64,000 nt of DNA from positions 558,781,945-558,845,944 of the forward strand of contig NC_081413.1 of NCBI RefSeq assembly GCF_030272615.1, written 5' to 3'. Made by a program: the position numbers and the translations under genes. Positions 46,871 to 56,670 of the stretch are shown here, in pieces (the stretch's first letter is position 1; the number at the start of each line of letters is the position of its first letter). This stretch comes from Cryptomeria japonica (taxonomy: Eukaryota; Streptophyta; Pinopsida; Cupressales; Cupressaceae). The notes under the pieces are model-generated. The model was given only the letters and a program-made list of their open reading frames with translations, was not told the DNA's origin and made no database searches.

Positions 46871-49200
46871 TTGATAATATTTTTTTGTTTTTTGTTGTGT
46901 ATTTTTATTCTCACTTAAATCCTCATTTTATCACTTGATTTGTTGTAATGATTCTCAATAATTTCTTGTGTCTAGGTAGAAACTATTGCAAAATGATAGT
47001 TCAAAGGAATGTGAGCTTCTTCTTATCCATGGGACTAGAAAATTTCATAATATTTTTCGTTAATATGTAGTTGAACTCTAAGACACCATTATTAAGTATG
47101 TATCACATACTTGTTTAGATGATTTTAGTTGGTAGAAACTCTTAAATCACCTAACCAAGCCTACACAAGGAAGATTACTTCAAACGCATATTTGGATATG
47201 CTTGATGTATTAAATTATCATGTGTACTAAACATTAAATAGTAACTCTTACTATCAATTTGAGAAATAGGTGTGTGAACATATAACACACATCTTCATCA
47301 TGAAATGTGTTCATTTTAATTTAAAATTTTGGTCGAAGTAATACAAAATCACTATTTGTATTGTCAATCCATAGTGTATATTCATTTGCAAAACAATAAG
47401 ATTGTGTCATACCTAGCTATAAGCAATTTCGAGTTGTATGACATATTGTTTGTAATTAGACACATCACTAATTCTCCAATGGCATGATATTTTTGATGAT
47501 TTTCTTGATCTACTACCCTTGTGAAGAGTATGATCACTTTCTAATACAAGATGTGTGAAAGACTATTGGTTTGTGGTTGGAAAAGCACTTGGATGATGCT
47601 CTCCCTCTTGCAATTGAAAATATCAAAGACTTGTTCATTCAAAAAAAAATTATATTTCACATAAATCATCTATTAGTGATATTTAAAAGTTGTATGTTAT
47701 TTCATCTTGATATGATGTTATATTATATAGCATACTATGTATAATGAAATGTGAATCAATAATTTGATTCTTTTGTAACGATGCAATTATTTATTCCCTG
47801 GGCTAAGCTTTCTTTAGATCATCTGACCTAGATTTTCCCTATAATAGGAACAAGTTGATTGTGTTACGTTGTCTTGTAAATCTTTTGAAATTGTTTATTT
47901 CCTCAAGGGTGAATTTGGTCATTTTTAAATCATCTAGCCTATTTTTTTCCTATAAGAAGAGCAAGTTAATTGTGTGCTCTTTAATTTTACTTTGTAACAA
48001 GTATTAATTGTTACAAGCACCTCTGCCCTTACATTCCAAGATAGTGTTATCATTACCATGATAAGTTGGGATATGTAATTTCTAGATCATCCTCTTCGTA
48101 TGGTGTTTCTACAGTCCAAATAAGCATCATTTGTCTATAACTAGTAGTTGTGGGCATCTCTTGTTGTCACGGTTCTGAGAAAGATTTTATTTCTTACGTA
48201 GTGTTGGATACAAGTGTCCCACCTTCATATTTGTTTTGGAGGGCGTGTCATTGTTGCCCTTCATCTATGCTGGATTTGGGCTCTTGACTAGCTGAGCTAT
48301 CTGATTACTAGCGGGCAGACACTCAATAAATGGCCATGCACATTACAGGTCCAACGATGGAAAGGGATATTTTGTCCAATCTAGATCCAAGATTATTATA
48401 TCTGGGAGTGGCTTATCCAAGTAAAGATTGACAGATCCAAGCATATTTCAGCACTCCAGGTTGCGATTTATCTGAGGTCGTGAATTATCCAATGGATAAA
48501 CCTATCTTTTGCAACACTTGCTCTTTTCAGTATTGACTTGGATAAAGAGGTAATTGAACCCTAATAGGTATTATGTCTAGGCGATCCTTAGTAGCATTGA
48601 TAGGCCAGGGTCTAATGTCGCACGAAAAGGTCAATTTTGTTGAGAAACCAGGGGTATCATCAATGTCTCCAATGTCCCCGTGGGTTTCCCATTTTCCTAG
48701 ATCCATGTTTTGGGAGTTCAATCTCATAAGACAATGGATCAAAGCTCTTACTTCTAACATCCAAAGGCATTGTTCCATTTCCTTGATTGTGAACCTGACT
48801 TTTCAAGGAGTGCTCAATTTGAGAAAGCTGATTTCTCCTTTGCTGAAAAGCTTGAGCAACTTATGGTCCTTTTGGCATGGTATTGCGGAATTCCTAAGTT
48901 TTGCACTGCTTGACTTGGCCTGCTCTAAGGCAATGGCATCCTTGAAAGATTATTGATGCTTGGAGGTTGTCACGCTGATTCGTTAAGAAAAAATCAGCGT
49001 ATCTGAGCTTTATGGAAGTCAAATATGGATGTAGGAAATTTAAGGATAAGAGTATGAAGGCCTGGATGCTCAGCAAACACAGTCATATTTTTTATAATCT
49101 TAAGTGGTCAAGATTCAAACAGAGTCATCCAAGAACCTTGCAAACTTCCACTTGCATCAAAAAAAATAAAAATGTTGCAGTTGTTACTAAAAATTCTGTC
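46871..49200. other. Intergenic stretch, no gene recognised
   Basis: An open frame of 127 codons lies at 48573-48956 on the plus strand and one of 83 codons opposite it. Neither has a recognisable motif. GAGAATAAATTCATCTCAAT is repeated in tandem near 49210-49270. Confidence 0.35.
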
Positions 49201-49439
49201 TAAACCATAAGAGAATAAATTCATCTCAATTATTTTTGTCTACACCATAAGAGAATAAATTCATCTCAATTTATTTCTCCCAACTCCCCTTCGCCTTCAA
49301 ATTATATGGTAATATTGTACATAGTCGTCACATTAAAGGAAAATTTAACTTACCTTATAATGCTTCTTACAAAGTTATTTGTCAATAAATAATACATATG
49401 GCAAAACAGTATAATACATGCATATACTGTACAAATATT

Positions 49440-49445
49440 TTTATT
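49440..49445 (-). other. Possible polyadenylation signal of the folate-carrier gene
   Basis: AATAAA on the minus strand, 48 bases after the stop codon at 49493. Confidence 0.4.
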
Positions 49446-49492
49446 GGGAAAAAAATCGCCTATTGTTAAAACTTCAAATCTTGTGTATCCAA

Positions 49493-49607
49493 TCACTTGA
49501 AGAACTTGAGTACATTTTCATAAACTAAAAAAGTAATTGAAGAAGCTGGAACATTCCTCAATAGATTTGGAACAATGCCTTTGTACAGTCCACGTATCCC
49601 TTCAAAT
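49493..49607 (-). CDS. FOLT1: FOLT1 last coding exon
   Basis: 115 bases. It begins by completing the arginine codon split with the previous exon and encodes [18 protein letters not shown] and the last membrane helix, ending KFFK and TGA. Confidence 0.88.
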
Positions 49608-52600
49608 CTACAACACGAAAACGGAAACATAAGCTGAGCGTCCCTGGGACCCTGTCCCTGTTATAATGCAATCACAATTTGGTTTTCCTATATAGATGCA
49701 TAAACTAATAGAAACTAGCATGAAATTGCAAACTAAAACTGCTGATAATATTCCCACATTCAGAAAATGAAGAGATTCTATTATCCTGGTTCAAATACTC
49801 ACCTCAATGTTTCCGTCAATGCATGATAACTGTCTCTATATTTTGGCACACCCTCAGAATTCGGTCGTTGCTGAATTAATCCATGGTTAAGATACGAGTT
49901 AGTCCCTCAATTCACTACCTCTTATCTTACAAATCATTATCCTAAGAAACCTTGAAAATGAGGAAACTCCGAAACGTAACACAACTGAAGAAATATTTAA
50001 GTGTGGATGCATAAAATCCTGAAGAAAGGAATTTATCGAGTAGCCCTGCCACAAATCTATGTTCCGCACTATATGAGAACATTAAGACATCATCAAAGAA
50101 CACTAAATTGCAGACAATCTCCCTAGTCTAAAAGGAGCCGACGCAAGCTTGCCTTGCGCCTCACAGATAAATAATTCTTTCAAAATATTAACAAGACCTT
50201 CCTCAACCATTCACTAGAGTAGAAAGCATCATAGATAAGCAAAGGCAATTGCATATCAAGAGTTTCCTTCTATATACTCTTGTAAATCAACCCACTATCA
50301 TGAAAGTACTGATAAATTCAGGATAATGGCACACCTGTACACGAGCTCGAATCACCTGAATCCAATAAAAGCAGTGTCGACGGTATTAATTGAAAGGTTG
50401 CACTGGAAGAAAAAGATTTAACCCAATACAAACAACTGATACTAAAATTTCCAGCTATTTGATCATAATGCAGTAGATATAATTTGAAACAAAAAACATA
50501 AAAAATGACGTGGCAAGAATTATTCCCAGTTAAGAATGGAATTCAAGTGATTTATTACCTACCATTCTATGATTAGATTTTAAAGAAATGCCAAGAAACA
50601 TGAAATGTGAACGAGAGAACACCTTTGGTTTTAAATAGATCTACTGTATTTCAGCGGCAGTACAATCTATTTTTCACCTTATGATGATAATCTAAGAAAC
50701 CAGTTCTATTATGCTAGCTGATAACATATTTATATGATGGCTTTAAATGTTGGTGTTGGAAATAAGCCACACCCGGACCGACGATGGACTGGTCCAAGAG
50801 GGGCCAGTAGCTCAGTGGTAGAGCACTCCAGCAGCGTATGGAAGGTCCTAGGTTCCAGTCCTAGCTGGTCCATGTCTCAACATGGTATCAGAGCCAGGTC
50901 CAGGCTAGGAGCCCCAAGCACACGAGAGGTGTGGCTTAAGGGGGGGTGTTGGTGTTGGAAATAAGCCACACCCGGACCAACGATGGACTGGTCCAAGAGG
51001 GGCCAGTAGCTCAGTGGTAGAGCACTCCAGCAGCGTATGGAAGGTCCTAGGTTCCAGTCCTAGCTGGTCCATGTCTCAACATTAAATGCATAAATTCACA
51101 CAGAAGACTAAGAAAATGACTGATATAGTTTTCGAAAGAGCTTAAGAAATACTTCCATATCTAAACAAAAGAATAAGCAACTGTCAAAGGATGTTGAATT
51201 ATAGAATATAGGTCCCCAAGATCACCTGATATGGATATGTTGATAAAGCAGCAAAAATCTTTGAAAAAGCTCCCATGGCAACATAGTCTGCGGAAGTCTG
51301 CATGAAAAAATTTGAATTTTCAATTTACTAAAGGAAACTTTACATTGGCTTTTGAATGCATGTATGAAAGAATCATTCTGGCAACGTAGTCTGCTTAAGT
51401 CTTCATGATAAAATTTAAATTTCCCATTTAGTAAAGAAAAAGAAAACCATACATTGGCTTTGAATGCATGGGTGAAAGAATCATTCTTTCTTAGAAGTAC
51501 ATAAACAAAACAAGAAACTCTTGAATAAAAAACTACGGGCTCAAAAACTTTGACAAGGACCCCTGCCATAAAAGTTACACATTAAATCCTGCCTATATGT
51601 CTAGATCTGGTATTTTTTTGTGGAACAAGCTAAAACGAGCTTTTCTTTCCTAGCATAGAACACTTAGGTTAAGCATGCTCAGTAACCAAGGTCCTATATA
51701 ATAACCACCATCATGCGGATTACGGACAGCTCTATTTAATCATGCTCTTTTAGAGCCATTATATTAAAAAATCATGTAATAAACACCATCTGTTTTTCTG
51801 ATACAGAAAAAGCAAATAGATAGATTAAAAATTTAAATAGTTACAATGGAGGAGTCAAGATTTAAAAACTGGAGATCCCTTAGAGTACTTCGCTCTGCTC
51901 ATTCAAAGAGGAGACACGTGAGATATTCAACTTAAGATTACAAATATATATGTAGTTCTGATAATAATAAATAGCCATACATGACAAATTTGATGTTGAG
52001 AATCTGAGATAAACCTAATTGCATATTGGAATATGACATAGGCCTAAAATATAAGAATTAATTAACATCAGATATATATATATATATATATATACAAATC
52101 CACCAAATCCTTGATGCTTTGAGTGAGATGAGAGCTCAGCTTGCTTTTAGGTGAAATTTCAATAATGTCACAATCTGATAAAGGAAATGGACAACACTAA
52201 TCCAGCTTTTTAACTTCTAAAAGTAATATGTTTTTATGTAAACTAATGAAATATAGAATTTTTAATGAGGTTTATGTTTGTATTTTTTAACATTAAAAAT
52301 TATTTGGAGATTTTTTTTTTAAATTAACCCTATAATTTAATTATTGGAAAAAAGTTCAGAAAATGAGGTTAAGGGGCCTCCATTTTTTTTTTGGTATTTA
52401 TATTTTTGTTCCTTAGTTTATTTTTCTCCATTCTGTTAACTTGAAGCATTAGAGCATATAGTAAATAAAAGAAGATTTTTTTTTATAATTAATGTTTAAA
52501 ATCAGATGTACATAAAATGCAAGAGTTTCAAGGAGCCTCTACATTGTGTTTGGATTGTTTATCAGAAAGAGAAAAAAATTATACTATCTTAACAAAGATT

Positions 52601-55600
52601 CTCTCCTCTAGTGCATCATATTTTACATAAATTTTTTAAAAATAGATTTTAGTATACTTTTTGATTTTCTAATCAGCCACATGTTTGACTGTAATGACTT
52701 ACTTGTGGTAAATGTAGAGATTACTAACAATAAATAAAATATAAGAAATCTTTTTTCTTTTCAAAATCTATGCTCTTGGATCTATCAAAGGAATTATTTT
52801 TCTTTTTGGAAAATAAAGGTCATGCAAGAAAATGTGGCAGAAAGATAGATTATTCAAAATGTTTGAAAAAACATAAGAAAATTGGTGACATGTAGCGATG
52901 GCTGAAACAGTTCCTATGCATAGCTGTAACTTTAAGTGTCCCAGCCAAAACTCCAGCCTCCATGTAGGCAACAAGGTGTTTTGGCCTGAAGTATTTCAGC
53001 TAGAAATAGTTCCTACCTAGAACACTTCCAGCTGAAATGCCTTCGTTTTCCTAAACTATGACACAACTTTGAACTTTCACACTATTAGACTATCTCAACA
53101 ACCCAATTCAAAGAGAGTAAGCAATTGATAGCCTATGTATGCTCATGATTTTCAATGATGATGATAAGCCTATAAATGCAGTTGTTCATTGATTCAATCC
53201 TCTCGTATTATTTTCTGACCAAATGAAGAACACATACCAAATTGGTTTCCATGAACAAATTGTGTGTTGTCATTCTTTGGAAATTTACTTTCGTGCACGA
53301 TAGATGGGGAGATTTAATGGAGAACTTAAAGCAAATTTGGATCAGTTTTCTTATGGGATTCCAGCTTTGAATGTTTCAACCTAATAGGACAGCTAGTGAC
53401 AGATTGTGTAGAAGAAGAGGAAGAGGATGGGGTAGACAAAAAAGTGTAAAATTAAAAATGGATGATGGAAAAAGAGGAAGTAGGAGGAGGAGCTAGAATA
53501 AGTTCCACGCATGGAAAAGAAGGGTTGAAAGGATAGTTCCTTGAAGTTTCATGACAAGGGGTGGGTGGATAGATTTCATGGACAGGGGACCAAGGGCCTA
53601 AGCTTGGGGACAACACAAAAGCAACGTAGTAGCTGGGGAGTAGCACATGCCACAAATACATATAGTACTTGAAAAATTAGTTATAAAAAGACGTGTAAGG
53701 AATAAGAGTACAAGAGTTGCAAATGAAACTTTGACATACTAAGTAAAGTTTAAACTATGGAAATGATTGCACTGAACATTAACAATGGTGTGTGAAGGTA
53801 TGGGGGAAAATATCCTACTAGGGATAAAAGGGCAATGCCCATCGTGGGAATCTAGGGGCAAAGCCCCTATTGGGGTCAACGGGTGGTGCCCCTCGTGGGG
53901 ATTTTGGGGCAAAGCCCCTATTGAGGTCAAGGGGTAGTGCCCCTCATGGAGATCGAGGGGAAAATCCCATATTGGGGTCAAGGCGTAGTGCCCCTTGTGG
54001 GGGTTTGGGGGCACAGCCCCTAATAGGATCAAGGAGCAGAACCCCTCACGAGATATGTGGGGAACACTCTTGGTGCATTCTCTATACTATAGCAATAAAA
54101 AAGTGGGGTAGAGGGACGAAGCCCCCAGCAAGTACAAATTAAGGCCTTCAAAACCACACAAACCTTTATGGTGAATGTCATTTTCACAATTTTTTCACTT
54201 ATTTTTTGCAACACCAAGGCCTTAATAATTTTGAAACTAAGGAGTGATTTGAAATGAAGCTTAGAATTGAGATGCCTATTTGGGTGGATACCATAGAACA
54301 TCAGGGTAAGGGTTTGTAGCACGCAAATCAAAAACATTTTTTGATTTTTAAAAAATACACTTTTTTTTATTTTTGTGCCATGGGGAATGCCTAGAAGTCC
54401 CTAGAATGGTTGGAAAACTTCTTGGAATCTTTTGGACATTGGCAAAACGTGTAAAGATGTCATGTGGGAGAATGTCTTTTTTTCTCATTCATTTCTTAAT
54501 CTCATTATCTTTACTAACATACTTGTATTGTTATTCAAAAGTATTAACATAAATGTTTTCCACCTATAACACATTGGGTTTTTTGCAGTCTGGATTTCTT
54601 GTTGGAGCTAGATCACTTTAGTTACATACAAAAACTGATGTCCTTTTCACTTGAAGATTTTGAGTTAGACTCTACTAAATCCCACAAGTGAGCTTCCTCC
54701 AAAAATACTGTTAAAGGATCATAGACTAGATGTGTTAATTTGTCCACTCTAATATTAGTTTTTTTTTAAGGTAATTAGTTACCTTCCAACTATTTACATT
54801 AACGAATCATCATAAAATATATTTACTAGATACAATTTGTATGTAAGAAATGTGAAAAAAGTCGTGACTATGAGTTAGGAGATGAGTTACTTAGGAAATA
54901 GAAGATGAAAGTATATAGTAATAATTTTTTATTATTTCCAGTTTTCAAGATGTATTAATGTGGAGATAGTTTGATATGTTAATGAAATATTTTTGCATAG
55001 GTTCTATGATTCTAACATATGGTATTACTGGTATAATAAACCATTGAGAGCTCTTGGGACATTTATTATTTCCTAGAGAAATGCATCTCAACTAAACCAA
55101 AAATCATGGACACTACGTCAACTGATCAACAAAAAATCAGAAGGCCTATCCCATGAGATGTTTCTGTCTTGAATGATCAAATAATGCTTTGTGACATGTT
55201 TCTAAAAGGCTTTCATTTATCCAAATTTCAGTCTCTCCAAAATGTCCCAATCCTTGACCTTGCAGCTTGAAACAGCAGCTGTGAAGAATTGTTAAAAACT
55301 CTTGAAATAAGGTTGATCTCCACTAAAAAGTTTAGCACATTTTAGCTTTCTCAGTGTACCATCATTGTGACTCTTGGTTCCAACGGTTCGTAGGAAGATA
55401 AATTGTCTCCTTGCCAATATTTTACCCAAAATGAGAAAAAGGCAAAGATTCCTTTTATGTAGTCTGTGACCTGTAGCCTGTGGCTATATGTGCTATGAGC
55501 TCTGCAAAGACAATAGGGTACTTGAATTTCTGAATGCAGAACAAAAAATTAAACTCGGAAAGACAAATATACCTGGTGCAAAATCTTTATCAGAGAGAGA

Positions 55601-56191
55601 AAACAGGATATTTGAATTATTTATGAAACCCTAAATCTTTTAGTAGTTAACATGGAAATGAGAAGTTGGGAAAAAAAATAATCCTGGAAAAATAAAAGAT
55701 TGGATACTATATTAAAAAGGGAAAAAATCTATTTCTGTTTTCCATATGACTTCTGCTATACTGGACAAATTATGTTCATTTCTCTTACGGTAAAATCATT
55801 GACATGAATACCACATTTTGGTTGCGTAAAACATGGACATGAGAGAAATACCAATCAGAGGCTCAGTTAATTTTCCTTCACAAATACAATTGATGATCTT
55901 TGAATACCAATCACCACATATATTTTATTGTTGTTGGTATCTTTAAGAATATAGCTATAGTTTATTTAAACAATTTACAATTAACATCATAATTGGGATT
56001 CCATCATAAGTATAACCTTGTAAAGTTTGTATATGTATATGACCAAAACTCTAAAGAGAGTATATTAATGTTAACATTACCAATACTTCATCTCCATGAA
56101 TATTTCCATCATTGCATTGCTTGTTTCTCGATTTAATTACAAACTTGCGAGCTTCCTCGTATGCTGTAAATTGGATAGCTCCATGGGAAAC
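49493..56191 (-). CDS. FOLT1: Folate transporter (FOLT1-like mitochondrial carrier family), 3' half of gene
   Basis: Five exons on the minus strand: 56191-56081, 51297-51226, 50355-50335, 49870-49803 and 49607-49493, all with GT-AG introns. They join in phase to 128 codons plus TGA. The product matches the C-terminal part of plant FOLT1, a six-helix carrier that brings folate into plastids or mitochondria. Visible pieces are [34 protein letters not shown], the third carrier signature [20 protein letters not shown] and the last helix [14 protein letters not shown]. No stop or frameshift is seen, so this is probably a working gene. The family is about 310 residues long, so the N-terminal 180 or so residues must be encoded upstream, beyond the window or in exons I missed. 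A related NAD or pyrimidine carrier is less likely. Confidence 0.85.
49803..49870 (-). CDS. FOLT1: FOLT1 exon (68 bases)
   Basis: Encodes [18 protein letters not shown] and the first two bases of an arginine codon. Acceptor TTCAG, donor GTGAG. Confidence 0.88.
50335..50355 (-). CDS. FOLT1: FOLT1 21-base micro-exon
   Basis: Encodes exactly VIRARVQ, the basic part of the third carrier signature, between acceptor TTCAG and donor GTGTG. Without it the protein would lose seven conserved residues in frame. Confidence 0.85.
50743..50747. repeat. TRIM target-site duplication, left (TTAAA)
   Basis: Identical to 51082-51086. Confidence 0.9.
50748..50882 (+). repeat. 5' LTR of the TRIM
   Basis: 135 bp, TGTTGGTGTTGGAAA to GTCTCAACA. 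It contains the tRNA-like sequence at 50801-50872. The acceptor-end sequence CTGGTCCA also occurs once upstream of it (50789-50796). Confidence 0.95.
50801..50872 (+). ncRNA. tRNA-like sequence in the TRIM 5' LTR
   Basis: 72 bases with a complete acceptor stem (GGGCCAG with CTGGTCC, one G-T pair at position 3-70), TA, D arm GCTC-loop-GAGC, and T arm CTAGG-TTCCAGT-CCTAG, plus discriminator A. The A box TAGCTCAGTGG (50808-50818) and B box GGTTCCAGTCC (50851-50861) fit the Pol III internal promoter. The spacing leaves exactly 17 bases for the anticodon arm and 5 for the variable loop. The anticodon stem is poor: either two or three pairs in the standard register, or four pairs with an 8-base loop. 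AGC stands at positions 34-36. The normal T at position 33 is C. A functional tRNA is doubtful. Confidence 0.85.
50883..50894 (+). other. TRIM primer-binding site (initiator tRNA-Met)
   Basis: TGGTATCAGAGC directly follows the 5' LTR and is the standard copia/TRIM primer site. Confidence 0.92.
50938..50946 (+). other. TRIM polypurine tract
   Basis: AAGGGGGGG directly before the 3' LTR. Confidence 0.9.
50947..51081 (+). repeat. 3' LTR of the TRIM
   Basis: 135 bp, 134 identical to the 5' LTR. The one change is CG to CA. Confidence 0.95.
51000..51071 (+). ncRNA. tRNA-like sequence in the TRIM 3' LTR
   Basis: Identical to 50801-50872. A box 51007-51017, B box 51050-51060. The first TTTT after it, a possible Pol III stop, is at 51129-51132 in host DNA. 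Confidence 0.85.
51082..51086. repeat. TRIM target-site duplication, right (TTAAA)
   Basis: Identical to 50743-50747. Confidence 0.9.
51226..51297 (-). CDS. FOLT1: FOLT1 exon (72 bases)
   Basis: 24 codons, TSADYVAMG to STYPYQ, containing the fifth membrane helix. The acceptor (ATGCAG) and the first 22 bases lie inside a 103-bp tandem duplication. Confidence 0.88.
51276..51487. repeat. 103-bp tandem duplication across an exon-intron border
   Basis: TGGCAACATAGTCTGC at 51276 and TGGCAACGTAGTCTGC at 51379 start two copies that both end in GAAAGAATCATTC. The first copy includes the start of the 72-base FOLT1 exon and its acceptor. The second is intronic; in it the acceptor reads ATGAAG and the exon part has ACT TAA, a stop. 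Confidence 0.85.
51488..53800 (-). other. FOLT1 intron, left part, no embedded gene
   Basis: AT-rich intron. It contains an (AT)n run at 52072-52094 and several T or A runs. Short frames (for example 52768-52974) have no motif. Confidence 0.5.
52072..52094. repeat. (AT)n microsatellite
   Basis: 23 bases of alternating A and T. Confidence 0.95.
53811..54060. repeat. G-rich tandem array, 51-bp units, hairpin-forming
   Basis: The landmark GGGGCAAAGCCCCTATTGGGG recurs in four to five copies with a regular 51-bp step (element C at 53859, 53910, 53961 and 54012). Each unit holds two small palindromes, GGGGC-AAA-GCCCC and GGGG-N-GTGCCCC. It is very G-rich against AT-rich surroundings. Confidence 0.85.
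54100..54330. repeat. Dispersed repeat following the G-rich array
   Basis: CCTTCAAAACCACA, then CCTTTATGG and CATTTTCA, match 59573-59615 inside the first hAT-like element, where a GGGCAAAGACCCTGT remnant of the G-rich unit also precedes it. The array and this piece probably belong to one transposon family. Confidence 0.5.
54331..56080 (-). other. FOLT1 intron, right part, no embedded gene
   Basis: AT-rich intron sequence without recognised genes or repeats. Confidence 0.45.
56081..56191 (-). CDS. FOLT1: FOLT1 exon (111 bases)
   Basis: 37 codons, [17 protein letters not shown] to the hydrophilic loop ending DEVL. It is separated from the next exon by a 4.8-kb intron. It is the most upstream exon that I can identify. 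Confidence 0.88.
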
Positions 56192-56670
56192 CTAAACAGG
56201 AACAATATCAAAATTAAGTTTTCCAGAACAAATTCATTGAGCTAAAACAAGAATATGGAACTTGCCATGAACATGGATAGAATTAAGCACAAAATCAAAA
56301 TACATTAGCAATTGAACTTTTTCCACATCACAGGTCCTATATGTGAGTAGTATATAAGTTCAAATATCATCACATCTAAACTACCCAGGGAATATAAAGA
56401 GTAGGAAAGAAAAGAGAGCTTTTCAATGTTCAATCGTATTAATAAATATAATACATATCTTGATGCTCTATTGCACTAGTTTTCTGTATAGAATGCACTG
56501 ATTTAATATTCTGATCCAATAGTGAGTTTGAAAAGTTAGTAATATCAGCAATAGATTCCATACACATTATATGCATGCTATCATCTCTTACTCTTTTCCA
56601 TATATCGCAATTGTCCCAAAATGAATCTTTTGTACTAAGATAGAATGTAAGTCAAGTCTTATGTCGAATA

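Larger units (their letters stand above)
50748..51081 (+). mobile_element. TRIM-type miniature LTR retrotransposon with a tRNA-like sequence in each LTR
   Basis: 334 bp: 5' LTR 50748-50882, primer site, 64-bp internal part, polypurine tract, 3' LTR 50947-51081. The LTRs are both 135 bp and differ at one position (G at 50780, A at 50979). TTAAA flanks both sides as a target duplication. It codes for nothing and sits antisense in the folate-carrier intron between 50356 and 51225. LTR identity points to a recent insertion. Known TRIM groups include Cassandra, whose LTRs carry 5S rRNA; here the embedded RNA gene is tRNA-shaped instead. Confidence 0.95.

Noticed and set aside
48573-48956. 127-codon plus-strand frame as a gene
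   Set aside because: No recognisable motif, an overlapping frame on the other strand, and no splice or promoter context. Left as unassigned.
50801-50872. Calling a functional tRNA gene
   Set aside because: The acceptor, D and T arms are good, but the anticodon stem is not, T33 is missing, and the sequence is part of an LTR. Annotated as tRNA-like instead.
50801-50872. A SINE insertion inside an LTR
   Set aside because: Both LTRs carry it identically, there is no separate tail or target duplication around it, and the LTR lengths match. It is part of the element.
50734-50964. A 76-codon plus-strand frame through the TRIM
   Set aside because: It runs through LTR, tRNA-like unit and primer site. 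It is a by-product of the non-coding element.
50748-51081. Cassandra-type TRIM with 5S rRNA
   Set aside because: The internal promoter is the tRNA type (A box and B box). No 5S box order is present.
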